Under the pieces are notes generated by a model. The model was not told the DNA's origin. It worked only from the letters and a program-made list of their open reading frames with translations, and made no database searches. A program made the translations under genes and the position numbers. From DATENM01 sp045807725 (lineage in GTDB: Bacteria; Acidobacteriota; Blastocatellia; UBA7656), in contig JBJMGV010000027.1 of the NCBI GenBank assembly GCA_045807725.1, forward strand, positions 1-64,000: a DNA stretch of 64,000 nucleotides, read 5' to 3'. This document shows positions 7,837 to 16,620 of the stretch, piece after piece. Positions within the stretch are counted from its first letter, which is position 1, and each line of letters opens with the position of its first letter.

Positions 7837-10350
7837 ATGATGGCAGCAGGCATCGCTCAACTAAAGAAACTGCGCGGCAGAAGCCTGCGCGAGCTTGGCG
7901 TGCGCGGCAGGCAGGAACTCTCGAAAGTCGGCGAACGCTGGCTCGGCACGCGCGAGTTGAGCGACGCGGGATTGCGCCGCGAGATCACGGCCTCCGCGCG
8001 CAATGGCACAGCCATGGGTAGCGTTGCCGCGTTACTCGAACGTCGCCGCGCACCTTCACACACGCACAGCTTTCTAACTTTATTCAAACACCGCGAAATG
8101 ATTGTTCAACTGATGGCCGAACGCTTCGCCGACGACCGCGCCGCCATCATTGATCGCGCCGAACGAGCGCGTGATGGTCGCTTCGACCTGCTCGGCCTGC
8201 GCGACGTGAGCTTCGGCCAGCCGATTGACTGGCATCTTGAACCGAGGTCGGGCAAACGCGCGCCGCTCGATCATTGGAGCCGCATTGATTACTTAAACGC
8301 AGACCTCGTCGGCGACAAAAAGATCACCTGGGAATTGAACCGTTGCGCGCACTTCGTCGCGTTCGGTCAGGCTTACTGGATGACCGGCGATGAACGCTTT
8401 GCCAAAGCCTTCGTTGAACAAGCCGGCGCGTGGATGGACGCCAACCCGGTCGGGCGCGGCATCAACTGGGCGAGCAGCCTTGAGCTGGCCTTTCGCTCGA
8501 TAGCCTGGCTGTGGGCGTTGCATTTGATGGCCGACTCAGTGGCGCTCGACGCGGCGTTCGTCGCGCGGCTGTTGAAATGCCTGATCGCGCACGGGCGGCA
8601 CGTTGAAAAATATCTCTCGACCTATTTCAGCCCGAACACGCACCTGACCGGCGAAGCGCTCGGCCTGCTCTACCTCGGCGCGGCGCTGCCTGAGCTGAGC
8701 CGTGCCGCTCGCTGGCGTGACACAGGGCTGCGAATCCTGCTCGACCAACTGCCGATTCACGTCCGCCGCGATGGCGTTTACTTCGAGCAGACGATTTACT
8801 ATCACCGCTACACCGTAGACTTCTACCTGCATCTCGTGGCGCTGGCCGACGCGACGAACCTTGCGCTGCCCGCAGAGGTTGAACAGCGGCTGGCGCGGGC
8901 GCTCGATCACTTGATGTGGATGACGCGGCCCGACGAGCGAGCGCCGCTGATCGGCGATGATGACGGCGGCAGGTTGATTCATCTGAGCGCGCGACCGCTT
9001 GATGATTTCCGCGACTCACTAGCGACCGGCGCAGCGATGATGAATCGCGGCGATTATAAGTTTGTTGCAGGCGGCGCGGCGTCAGAGACGCTCTGGCTGC
9101 TTGGCCCAGACGCGCTCACGCGCTTTGACTCTATCAACGCACAACCACCTGCGCGCACTTCGCATGCGTTCGCCGAGAGCGGTTATTTCGTGATGCGCGA
9201 TGGCTGGACGAGCGAGGCGACGTACGCAGCGATTGATTGCGGACTACACGGCGTACAATCGTGCGGCCACGCGCACGCCGATCAGTTGTCGTTCGAGTAT
9301 GCGGCGCAAGGGACGACGTGGCTGGTCGATCCCGGCACGTTCACTTACACAGGCGACCGCGAGATGCGCGACTGGTTCCGCTCGACCGCCGCGCACAACA
9401 CGGTGACGGTGGACGGCGAGCAACAATCCACCACCGCCGGGCCATTCGCGTGGCGGCACGTTGCCGAATCAACGGCAAGCGATCTCTTTGATGCGGGCGG
9501 CTTCGCTTACTTTGAAGGATCACACAACGGCTACGAGCGATTGGCCGATCCGGTGACGCATTACCGCGCGCTCTTGATGGTGAAAGCGAATGGTGATGAG
9601 CAGCCTTCGTACCTGATTGTGCGCGACGGCTTTGACGCGCAAAGGTCGCACCGCTACGCATCGCATTATCACTTCGCCGCACACTGCGAAGCGACGGCGC
9701 AAGCCAATGTAGTCAGCATCACATCAGCCCTGGGCCGGCTGTCCGTCCACACGTTCGGCACATCCGCGCCGAGCGCGCGGATCGAAAGTGGCTGGGTGTC
9801 GCGCGCTTACGGCGAGCGGCAGGCAGCCCCCGTCGCAGTGATCGAAAGTAAAGGCGCAGGCAAGCAGACTCTAACCAGCTTAATTATTTCTGGACGTGAT
9901 GCTGCGCCGTTGCTCACCGGCACGCCCGACGCAACAAGCGACAAGCGCTGCGCCTTTCGTTTGTCATCAGGCGAAACGTTCGATGCGATTATCGTCAGCG
10001 ATGACGCAAGGGATGTTGAAGGCGGTCGTCTTGCGGCGCGTGCCGAGATAGCGGTGGCGCGATTCGTCAATGAGCGATTCACTCGCGCCTGCGTCGCGCG
10101 CGGCCAGCGACTTGAAGTGGAAAACACCTTTGCGCTGCAATCCTCTCTGCCGATACGCTTCGCCGAAGTAGCCGACAACAAGGGCGCGCTCGAAATTACT
10201 ATTCACGGTGCGACCCGCTTTGAATTATCCTTTAACCAGCCTCCAACGAGCGTCGCGGTCAATGGCGCGCGCTTCACCGTTTCACCCGAATGCGCAACTG
10301 TCGTCTTTGCTCTCGAAGGATCAGACTGGACGTTGATGAACAGGAATTGA
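7837..10350 (+). CDS. heparinase II/III family protein
   Basis: 837-aa protein with the two-domain architecture of heparinase II/III-type uronic-acid polysaccharide lyases. An N-terminal alpha/alpha toroid (about residues 70-400) includes WELNRCAHF and a YFSPNTHLTGEALGL stretch. A C-terminal beta-sandwich from about residue 430 includes CGHAHADQLSF and RSTAAHNTVTVDG, where family histidines lie. No signal peptide is visible. Such proteins are regular members of exosortase-associated EPS clusters. It could trim uronate-containing chains during assembly, which fits the GDP-mannose dehydrogenase 3 kb downstream. ATG 7837 and ATG 7840 are both possible after GAAGGA (7828-7833); the downstream one has the better spacing. 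It is the first gene of a roughly 22-kb same-strand run. Confidence 0.85.
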   Translation: MMAAGIAQLKKLRGRSLRELGVRGRQELSKVGERWLGTRELSDAGLRREITASARNGTAMGSVAALLERRRAPSHTHSFLTLFKHREMIVQLMAERFADDRAAIIDRAERARDGRFDLLGLRDVSFGQPIDWHLEPRSGKRAPLDHWSRIDYLNADLVGDKKITWELNRCAHFVAFGQAYWMTGDERFAKAFVEQAGAWMDANPVGRGINWASSLELAFRSIAWLWALHLMADSVALDAAFVARLLKCLIAHGRHVEKYLSTYFSPNTHLTGEALGLLYLGAALPELSRAARWRDTGLRILLDQLPIHVRRDGVYFEQTIYYHRYTVDFYLHLVALADATNLALPAEVEQRLARALDHLMWMTRPDERAPLIGDDDGGRLIHLSARPLDDFRDSLATGAAMMNRGDYKFVAGGAASETLWLLGPDALTRFDSINAQPPARTSHAFAESGYFVMRDGWTSEATYAAIDCGLHGVQSCGHAHADQLSFEYAAQGTTWLVDPGTFTYTGDREMRDWFRSTAAHNTVTVDGEQQSTTAGPFAWRHVAESTASDLFDAGGFAYFEGSHNGYERLADPVTHYRALLMVKANGDEQPSYLIVRDGFDAQRSHRYASHYHFAAHCEATAQANVVSITSALGRLSVHTFGTSAPSARIESGWVSRAYGERQAAPVAVIESKGAGKQTLTSLIISGRDAAPLLTGTPDATSDKRCAFRLSSGETFDAIIVSDDARDVEGGRLAARAEIAVARFVNERFTRACVARGQRLEVENTFALQSSLPIRFAEVADNKGALEITIHGATRFELSFNQPPTSVAVNGARFTVSPECATVVFALEGSDWTLMNRN

Positions 10351-10357
10351 ACGACCG

Positions 10358-12304
10358 ATGTGTGGAATCTGCGGCATTGCTATCCCTGAATCTTCATCCC
10401 ACCGCCTGGATGTAGCTGCGCTCGTCCGTATGCGCGACGCCCTCTTTCATCGCGGCCCGGATGATGCCGGCCTCCTCTTGGATTCTCACATCGCCTTAGG
10501 CCATCGCCGCCTCTCCATTGTCGATCTCGCTGGCGGTCATCAGCCCATGTTCAACGAAGACGACTCCGTAGCCATCGTCTTCAACGGCGAAATCTATAAT
10601 CACTCCGACTTTCGCGCCGAGCTGGAACAATACGGCCATCGCTACCGCTCGCACTCAGACACCGAGACTATCCTTCACCTCTACGAAGAGCATGGCCGCC
10701 GCTGTGTCGAATACCTGCGCGGTATGTTCGCCTTCGCCCTCTGCGACCGCAAGCAGCGCCGCCTCCTGCTCGCCCGCGACCGCTTAGGCATCAAGCCGCT
10801 CTACTACTCACTGGCTGACGACGGCACGCTGCATTTCGCTTCAGAGATCAAGTCGCTGCTCGCCGCTTCAGCCGTCAAGCCCCAGTTGAACTACCAGGCG
10901 CTTGCGGATTTCGCCGCCAACCGCGCCACGATGGGCGAGGCGACGCTGTTTCGCGGCGTCAAACGCTTGCTGCCCGGCCACACCTTGCTCTGGCAGGACG
11001 GCCACGTCAGCATCGAACCCTACTGGCAGCTCAGCTTCAGCAAGCCTGATGAATCACTGACTGACGCCGACCACGTCGCCCGCTTCCGCGAGTTGTTTGA
11101 AGAAGCCGTGCGGCTGCGGCTGATGAGCGATGTGCCGTTAGGCATGTTCCTGAGCGGCGGCATCGATTCATCCGCCATCGCCGCGGTGATGAGCCGGCTG
11201 GTCAAAGCGCCGATCAAGACCTTCTCGGTAGCCTTTGCTGAACGTGAAGCCAACGAGCTGGAGTATGCCCGCATTGTTGCGCGTGCCTTCAAGACCGAGC
11301 ATCACGAGATCATCGTCAGCCCGGCGGAGTTCTTCGCGGCGCTGCCGCAGATGGTCTATCAGGAAGACGAGCCGATTGCGCATCCGTCGAGTGTGCCGCT
11401 CTACTTTGTGTCGAAGCTGGCAGCCCGTCACGTCAAGGTGGTGCTGACGGGCGAAGGCTCGGATGAGTTGCTGGCCGGCTATGACAAGTACCGCAAGACG
11501 ATCTACAACCTAGCGCTGGGCCGCAGGTATCACCAGCTTGCGCCTGAGTGGATGAAGCGCAGCGTGGCGCGGCGGATTGAGCAGATGCGCGGCGCTTCAA
11601 AGGTGAGGCAGAAGCTGACGCGGACGTTCCTATGTTTAGAGCCGAACATCGAGCAGCTCTATTTCGACAACTTCTCAGTCTACAGCCGAGCGCGACAGCA
11701 AGAGTTGTTCACGCCAGCAGCGCGCGAGCAGATGGGCAGCGGGGATGCCTATGAAGCGATGCGGCAACAGCTAGAGGCGAGCGATGCCGAGACGGTGTTG
11801 GAGCAGTTGTTAGCGGCAGACCTGAAGACCTACCTGCACGAGTTGTTGATGAAGCAGGATCAGATGAGCATGGCGGCATCGATAGAGAGCCGGGTGCCGT
11901 TTCTGGATCACAAGCTGGTGGAGATGGCTTGCAGCCTACCTGAGAAGATGAAGCTGCGTGGGCTGGAGACGAAGTACATTCTGCGGCAGGCGATGAAAGA
12001 GGTGTTACCGCAGGAGATCCTCAATCGCAAGAAGATGGGCTTTCCGGTGCCGGTGGGGTCGTGGTTGCGCGGCGAGTATCGTCACATCGTCGAAGAGTAC
12101 GTGTTGAGCGAGCGGGCGCAGGGGCGAGGGCTGTTCAATGGCGGGTATGTGCGGGAGTTGGTGGCGCGACACGAAGCGGGCGAGAACCACGCGGAGCGGC
12201 TGTGGATGCTGATCAATTTTGAAATCTGGCAGCGCCGCTTCTTTGACGGTGAAGTCGTTCAAGAGCCGGCCAGCCAGTTGGCCTGCGCCGTGTCAGCAGA
12301 TTGA
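10358..12304 (+). CDS. asnB: asparagine synthase (glutamine-hydrolysing), paralogue 1
   Basis: 648-aa two-domain amidotransferase. The class II glutaminase domain starts MCGICGI, so Cys2 is the nucleophile once Met is removed. The C-terminal synthetase domain carries the pyrophosphate loop LSGGIDSSA at about residue 265 and the VLTGEGSDELLAGYDKY region at about 365. It starts 7 bp after the heparinase-like gene and its stop lies 17 bp before the next start, so it is in the operon. AsnB-like amidotransferases in EPS loci are thought to amidate a sugar acid or an unknown carboxylate rather than make asparagine. A second, diverged copy is at 22118-24028. Confidence 0.92.
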   Translation: MCGICGIAIPESSSHRLDVAALVRMRDALFHRGPDDAGLLLDSHIALGHRRLSIVDLAGGHQPMFNEDDSVAIVFNGEIYNHSDFRAELEQYGHRYRSHSDTETILHLYEEHGRRCVEYLRGMFAFALCDRKQRRLLLARDRLGIKPLYYSLADDGTLHFASEIKSLLAASAVKPQLNYQALADFAANRATMGEATLFRGVKRLLPGHTLLWQDGHVSIEPYWQLSFSKPDESLTDADHVARFRELFEEAVRLRLMSDVPLGMFLSGGIDSSAIAAVMSRLVKAPIKTFSVAFAEREANELEYARIVARAFKTEHHEIIVSPAEFFAALPQMVYQEDEPIAHPSSVPLYFVSKLAARHVKVVLTGEGSDELLAGYDKYRKTIYNLALGRRYHQLAPEWMKRSVARRIEQMRGASKVRQKLTRTFLCLEPNIEQLYFDNFSVYSRARQQELFTPAAREQMGSGDAYEAMRQQLEASDAETVLEQLLAADLKTYLHELLMKQDQMSMAASIESRVPFLDHKLVEMACSLPEKMKLRGLETKYILRQAMKEVLPQEILNRKKMGFPVPVGSWLRGEYRHIVEEYVLSERAQGRGLFNGGYVRELVARHEAGENHAERLWMLINFEIWQRRFFDGEVVQEPASQLACAVSAD

Positions 12305-12321
12305 ACCGAGGGCTTGAAGGC

Positions 12322-13548
12322 ATGCAGATACTCTGGCTTAAAACTGAATTGCTGCACCCCGTAGACAAGGGAGGCAAGATTCGCACCTATCAAATGCTGC
12401 GGCACATCAACCGCTCGCACAGTGTAACCTACCTTACTCTGGTTAAGCCGGACGAGCCGATTGAATCGTTGACGCAGGCGGGCGAATACTGCCGGCAGTT
12501 GATCCCCATCAAGCACGCAGATGCGCCGAAATTCAGCGCTCGCTTTTACCGCGACCTCGCGTTGAATCTCAGTTCGCCGCTGCCATACGCTATTCAGAAA
12601 TACCGCTCACAGGCGATGCAACAAGCCATCGAGCACGAGCTGCGCGAGCGCCATTACGATGCGGTAGTCTGCGACTTCCTGACGCCGAGCGTCAACTTCA
12701 GACGCAGCACGGCGACGGCTGCCGTGCTGTTCCAACACAACGTCGAATCGATGATCTGGAAGCGGCATTACGAGACTCAACAACAGCCGCTCAAGCGCGC
12801 GCTGTTTTACAATCAATGGCAAAAGATGCTGCGCTTCGAGCGCGAGACCTGCCGCCAGTTCGATGCTGTCGTCGCTGTCTCTGCCGCCGACCGCGATCAG
12901 ATGCGCGACGAGTTCAACCTCCGCAATGTCTACGACGTGCCGACCGGCGTTGACACCGAATACTTCCGCCCGCTCGGCGGCGCGACCGAAGCGGCTGAGC
13001 TGGTCTTCACCGGCTCGATGGACTGGCTGCCGAACGAAGACGGCATCTGCTACTTCGTTGAATCCGTCCTGCCGCTTATTGCCGAGTCGGTTCCTGATGT
13101 GAAGCTCACGGTGGTTGGGCGCAACCCGACGGCGCGGCTGCTGGCCCTGGCTGACGCTGACCGGCGCATCAAGGTGACGGGTCGCGTCGAAGACGTGCGG
13201 CCTTACATTGACCGCGCCGCCGCTTACGTCGTCCCGCTGCGCATCGGCGGCGGCACGCGCTTAAAAATCTATGAAGCGATGGCGATGGGCAAGCCGGTTA
13301 TCTCGACGACAATCGGCGCAGAAGGCTTGCCGCTGCGTGACGGCGCAGACCTGTGGCTCGCCGATGAGCCGTATGCGTTCGCGCGCGCCGTCATCCGCAC
13401 GCTGACGGATTACGCGATGGCGCGTCAACTCGGCGAGCGAGCGCGCTCACTGGTCTGCGAGCGGTTCGGCTGGCAGCACGCCGCCGAATCATTCATCGCT
13501 GTCTGTGACAGCGTTGTCAGAGATACGAGGAAGCAGCGGGCGGCGTAG
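12322..13548 (+). CDS. GT4 glycosyltransferase, exosortase-EPS-associated type
   Basis: 408 aa from ATG 12322, which has GAGGG at 12308-12312; an in-frame TTG at 12301 is less likely. The start MQILWLKTELLHPVDKGGK, and later VVAVSAADRD, VPTGVDTEYFRP and GSMDWLPNEDG, resemble the sugar transferases described from PEP-CTERM/EpsH1 loci. The donor region RIGGGTRLKIYEAMAMGKPVIST is a clear GT4 signature. Its position between asparagine synthase and the GDP-mannose dehydrogenase supports a role in glycan assembly in the cytosol. No exosortase gene is visible in this window. Confidence 0.88.
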   Translation: MQILWLKTELLHPVDKGGKIRTYQMLRHINRSHSVTYLTLVKPDEPIESLTQAGEYCRQLIPIKHADAPKFSARFYRDLALNLSSPLPYAIQKYRSQAMQQAIEHELRERHYDAVVCDFLTPSVNFRRSTATAAVLFQHNVESMIWKRHYETQQQPLKRALFYNQWQKMLRFERETCRQFDAVVAVSAADRDQMRDEFNLRNVYDVPTGVDTEYFRPLGGATEAAELVFTGSMDWLPNEDGICYFVESVLPLIAESVPDVKLTVVGRNPTARLLALADADRRIKVTGRVEDVRPYIDRAAAYVVPLRIGGGTRLKIYEAMAMGKPVISTTIGAEGLPLRDGADLWLADEPYAFARAVIRTLTDYAMARQLGERARSLVCERFGWQHAAESFIAVCDSVVRDTRKQRAA

Positions 13549-13599
13549 CCGGCAGCTCTGATTGAGGCAGTAATTCAACGACGAATCGAGAGGGAAGGA

Positions 13600-14913
13600 A
13601 TGAAGATAAGCATTTTCGGATTGGGCTACGTTGGCTGCGTGTCGGCGGCCTGCTTTGCGCGCGACGGCCACGAAGTCATTGGCGTTGATGTCTCGCCGGT
13701 CAAAGTCGAGATCATCAATGGCGGCCACAGCCCTATCGTCGAGCCGGGCATCGGCGAATTGATCCATCGCGCCGTCGAGGGCGGCACGTTGCGAGCGACG
13801 ACCGATGCCGCCGACGCTGTTCATTCATCAGACATCTCGCTGGTCTGCGTCGGCACACCGAGCAATTCAAATGGTAGTTTGAACCTCACGTACATCAAGC
13901 GCGCCTGCCAGCAGATCGGCGAGGCGATTGCCGCCAAGCCGCGTTATCACATCGTCGTGATGCGCTCGACGATGCTGCCCGGCACGATTGAGCAGACCGT
14001 CATCCCGACGCTCGAAGTCTATTCCGGCAAGCGCGCGGGCCGCGACTTCGGCGTTGCTATCAATCCTGAGTTCCTGCGCGAAGGCTCGTCGGTTTATGAC
14101 TTCAATCATCCGCCCTTCACCTTGATCGGCGCTGACGACGAAGACGCCGCCGCGCCGCTTCGTCGCCTCTACGCGAACGTCGAAGCGCAGGCGATCACCA
14201 TCGGCATACGCGAAGCCGAGATGGTCAAGTATGCGTGCAATGCGTTCCATGCGGTCAAGATTACATTTGCCAACGAGATCGGCAACCTGTGCAAAGCGAT
14301 GGGCGTCGATAGTCATCAGGTGATGGAGGCGTTCAGCAAAGATACCAAGCTCAACCTGTCGCCTTATTACCTGAAGCCGGGCTTTGCCTTCGGCGGCTCG
14401 TGTTTGCCCAAAGATTTGCGCGCCATCACGCACAAGGCGAAAGAACTCGACGTGGATGTGCCGATGCTCGATTCGATACTCGCAAGCAATCGACGGCAGG
14501 TCGAGCGCGCCGTCGAGATGGTGCTGGCGACGGGCCGCAAGAACGTTGCTGTGCTTGGCTTGAGCTTCAAGTCGGGCACGGACGACCTGCGCGAAAGCCC
14601 TATGGTCGCGCTGGTCGAAACGCTGCTCGGCAAAGGGCTGCGGCTTTCGATCTATGACCGCGACGTTGAGCTGGCGCGACTGTTCGGCGCGAATAAGGAG
14701 TATATCGAAAGTGGCATTCCTCACATTTCGCAACTGCTGCGTTCGGACCTCGATCAGATCATCGATGAAGCCGAGGTCATCATCGTCGGCAAGAAAGAAG
14801 ACGAGTTTCGGCGGCTGTCGGATAAGCTGAACAACGGGCGCATCATCATCGATCTGGTGCGGCTGCTCGACGTTCAAGACGCGCGCAAGTCTTATCAGGG
14901 CATGTGCTGGTGA
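13600..14913 (+). CDS. algD: GDP-mannose 6-dehydrogenase
   Basis: 437-aa UDP-glucose/GDP-mannose dehydrogenase superfamily enzyme that oxidises the C6 hydroxyl of a nucleotide sugar twice with NAD. The NAD-binding start is MKISIFGLGYVG, and the catalytic cysteine is in FGGSCLPKDLRA. The stretches SPIVEPGIGEL, FLREGSSVYDF and DTKLNLSPYYLKPGFAFGG resemble AlgD (GDP-mannose) more than Ugd (UDP-glucose), so GDP-mannuronate is the likely product. GAGGGAAGGA lies just before ATG 13600. It would supply a uronic acid donor for the glycan, and the beta-helix and heparinase-like proteins nearby are the kind that act on uronate polymers. Substrate preference is inferred from resemblance only. Confidence 0.85.
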   Translation: MKISIFGLGYVGCVSAACFARDGHEVIGVDVSPVKVEIINGGHSPIVEPGIGELIHRAVEGGTLRATTDAADAVHSSDISLVCVGTPSNSNGSLNLTYIKRACQQIGEAIAAKPRYHIVVMRSTMLPGTIEQTVIPTLEVYSGKRAGRDFGVAINPEFLREGSSVYDFNHPPFTLIGADDEDAAAPLRRLYANVEAQAITIGIREAEMVKYACNAFHAVKITFANEIGNLCKAMGVDSHQVMEAFSKDTKLNLSPYYLKPGFAFGGSCLPKDLRAITHKAKELDVDVPMLDSILASNRRQVERAVEMVLATGRKNVAVLGLSFKSGTDDLRESPMVALVETLLGKGLRLSIYDRDVELARLFGANKEYIESGIPHISQLLRSDLDQIIDEAEVIIVGKKEDEFRRLSDKLNNGRIIIDLVRLLDVQDARKSYQGMCW

Positions 14914-14922
14914 GGTGAAGTT

Positions 14923-16596
14923 ATGAAGCAAGTAGCGGGCGCGGCGCTCGCTCTCATTTTATGTATCGAGGTCATCGCGTGTGCGAAAAGCCACGCGACA
15001 GGGGCTGCGCATTCACTTGGCTCGACCAATACGACAGTGAATGCGCAGACCAATGCGAGCGCGCCGGCGCTGCCCGCTGTCGTTCTCGATACGACCTATC
15101 CGCAAGCGACCGGGCGAACGATCACTGTGCGCGGCGCGAATGGCGCGACGGCGTTGCAAGCGGCTTTCAATCAAGCCGCGCCCGGAGACGTGATCGTGCT
15201 CGAAGCGGGCGCGCAATTCGTCGGCAACTTCACACTGCCCGCGAAACCTGACGCCGGCGGCAAATGGCTGGTCGTGCGCTCGTCGGCTGAAAGCAAACTG
15301 GCCGCAGGCACACGCATCACGCCAACCGACGCGGCGGCGATGCCGAAGATCATCAGCCCGAACGCGGACGCCGCGTTGAAGACTGCGCCCGGCGCGCATC
15401 ACGTTCGCTTCGTCGGTATCGAGTTCGCGGTTGCGCCAAACTGGGCGATCAATTACGGCCTCGTGCTGCTGGGCGATGGCGGCGGCGATCAAAACGATAT
15501 GAAGCAAGTGCCTCACGACATCATCATCGACCGCTGCTACATTCACGGCAACGCGAACGGCAACCTGCGTCGCGGCGTCGCGCTCAACAGCGCGCGGACG
15601 GCGATCATTGATTCAAACATTTCGGACTGCCACGAAGCCGGGGCCGATTCGCAGGCCATCTGTGGATGGAATGGGCCGGGGCCGTTCAAGATCGTCAACA
15701 ACACGCTCGAAGGTTCGGGCGAAAACTTTATGCTGGGCGGCGCTGATCCGAGCATCAAGGGCCTGATTCCCACCGACATCGAATTCCGCCGCAACACGCT
15801 GAGCAAGCCGCTGGCGTGGAAGAAAGGTCATCCATCATTTGCGGGCAAGCCGTGGTCGGTGAAGAACCTGTTCGAGCTGAAGAATGCGCGGCGCGTGTTG
15901 ATTGACGGCAACGTGATGGAGAACTGCTGGGTTGACGCGCAGACCGGCTTTGCCGTGCAGTTGACGCCACGCAATCAGGATGGCGCTGCCGATTGGTCTA
16001 CGCTTGAAGACGTGACCTTCACCAACAACATCATGCGGCGAGCGGCGGGCGGCATCAACATACTGGGCCGCGACAACAACAATCCGAGCGGACAGGCGCG
16101 ACGCCTATTGATTCGCAATAACCTGTTTGAAGAGATCGGCGGGCCGCAGTGGGGCGGCAACGGGCGCTTCCTGCAAATCACCGAGACGGACGGTGTCGTC
16201 GTTGATCACAACACCGTTCTGCATGCCGGCAATATTATCACGGCATACGGCAAGCCGAACGCGAGCTTTGTCTTCACCAACAATCTGATGGCGCATAACG
16301 AATACGGCATCATGGGCGACGGCACGAGCATGGGACTCCTGACGATTCGCCAGTATTTCCCGGATGGGGTCTTCAAGAAGAATGTCATCGCCGGCGGGCG
16401 CAGCGCCGTCTATCCGCCGGATAATTTCTTTCCGGCGTCGCTTGATGAAGCGCGCTTTGCCGACCGCACGAGTTTTGGGTTGAGCGCCGCCAGTCCTTAT
16501 CGCAGCGCGGCGACCGACGGCAAAGCGATTGGCTGTGACGTGAGCGCTTTGGAAACCGCGTTGCCGGCGACTCGCGCAACGCAGGCGGCGCGCTAA
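14923..16596 (+). CDS. secreted right-handed parallel beta-helix protein (copy C1)
   Basis: 557-aa exported protein. The N-terminus has a hydrophobic stretch ending VIAC, a plausible lipobox, so it may be an outer-membrane or periplasmic lipoprotein. From about residue 65 it has pectate-lyase/AlgG-like beta-helix rungs rich in Asn and Gly (DRCYIHGN, IVNNTLEGSGEN, FTNNIMRRAAGGINILGRDN, IRNNLFEEIGG). The fold is shared by C5-epimerases and polysaccharide lyases. It starts 9 bp after the GDP-mannose dehydrogenase, so an epimerase or lyase acting on exported uronate glycan is a fair guess. Catalytic residues were not identified. A paralogue with an inserted domain is at 26488-28488. Confidence 0.82.
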   Translation: MKQVAGAALALILCIEVIACAKSHATGAAHSLGSTNTTVNAQTNASAPALPAVVLDTTYPQATGRTITVRGANGATALQAAFNQAAPGDVIVLEAGAQFVGNFTLPAKPDAGGKWLVVRSSAESKLAAGTRITPTDAAAMPKIISPNADAALKTAPGAHHVRFVGIEFAVAPNWAINYGLVLLGDGGGDQNDMKQVPHDIIIDRCYIHGNANGNLRRGVALNSARTAIIDSNISDCHEAGADSQAICGWNGPGPFKIVNNTLEGSGENFMLGGADPSIKGLIPTDIEFRRNTLSKPLAWKKGHPSFAGKPWSVKNLFELKNARRVLIDGNVMENCWVDAQTGFAVQLTPRNQDGAADWSTLEDVTFTNNIMRRAAGGINILGRDNNNPSGQARRLLIRNNLFEEIGGPQWGGNGRFLQITETDGVVVDHNTVLHAGNIITAYGKPNASFVFTNNLMAHNEYGIMGDGTSMGLLTIRQYFPDGVFKKNVIAGGRSAVYPPDNFFPASLDEARFADRTSFGLSAASPYRSAATDGKAIGCDVSALETALPATRATQAAR

Positions 16597-16620
16597 GGAT
16601 TGCCGCGACCGTGTGTCGAT

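Noticed and set aside
13867..14931. Minus-strand frame (354 codons) opposite the GDP-mannose dehydrogenase
   Set aside because: Same reason: antisense shadow of a highly conserved enzyme.
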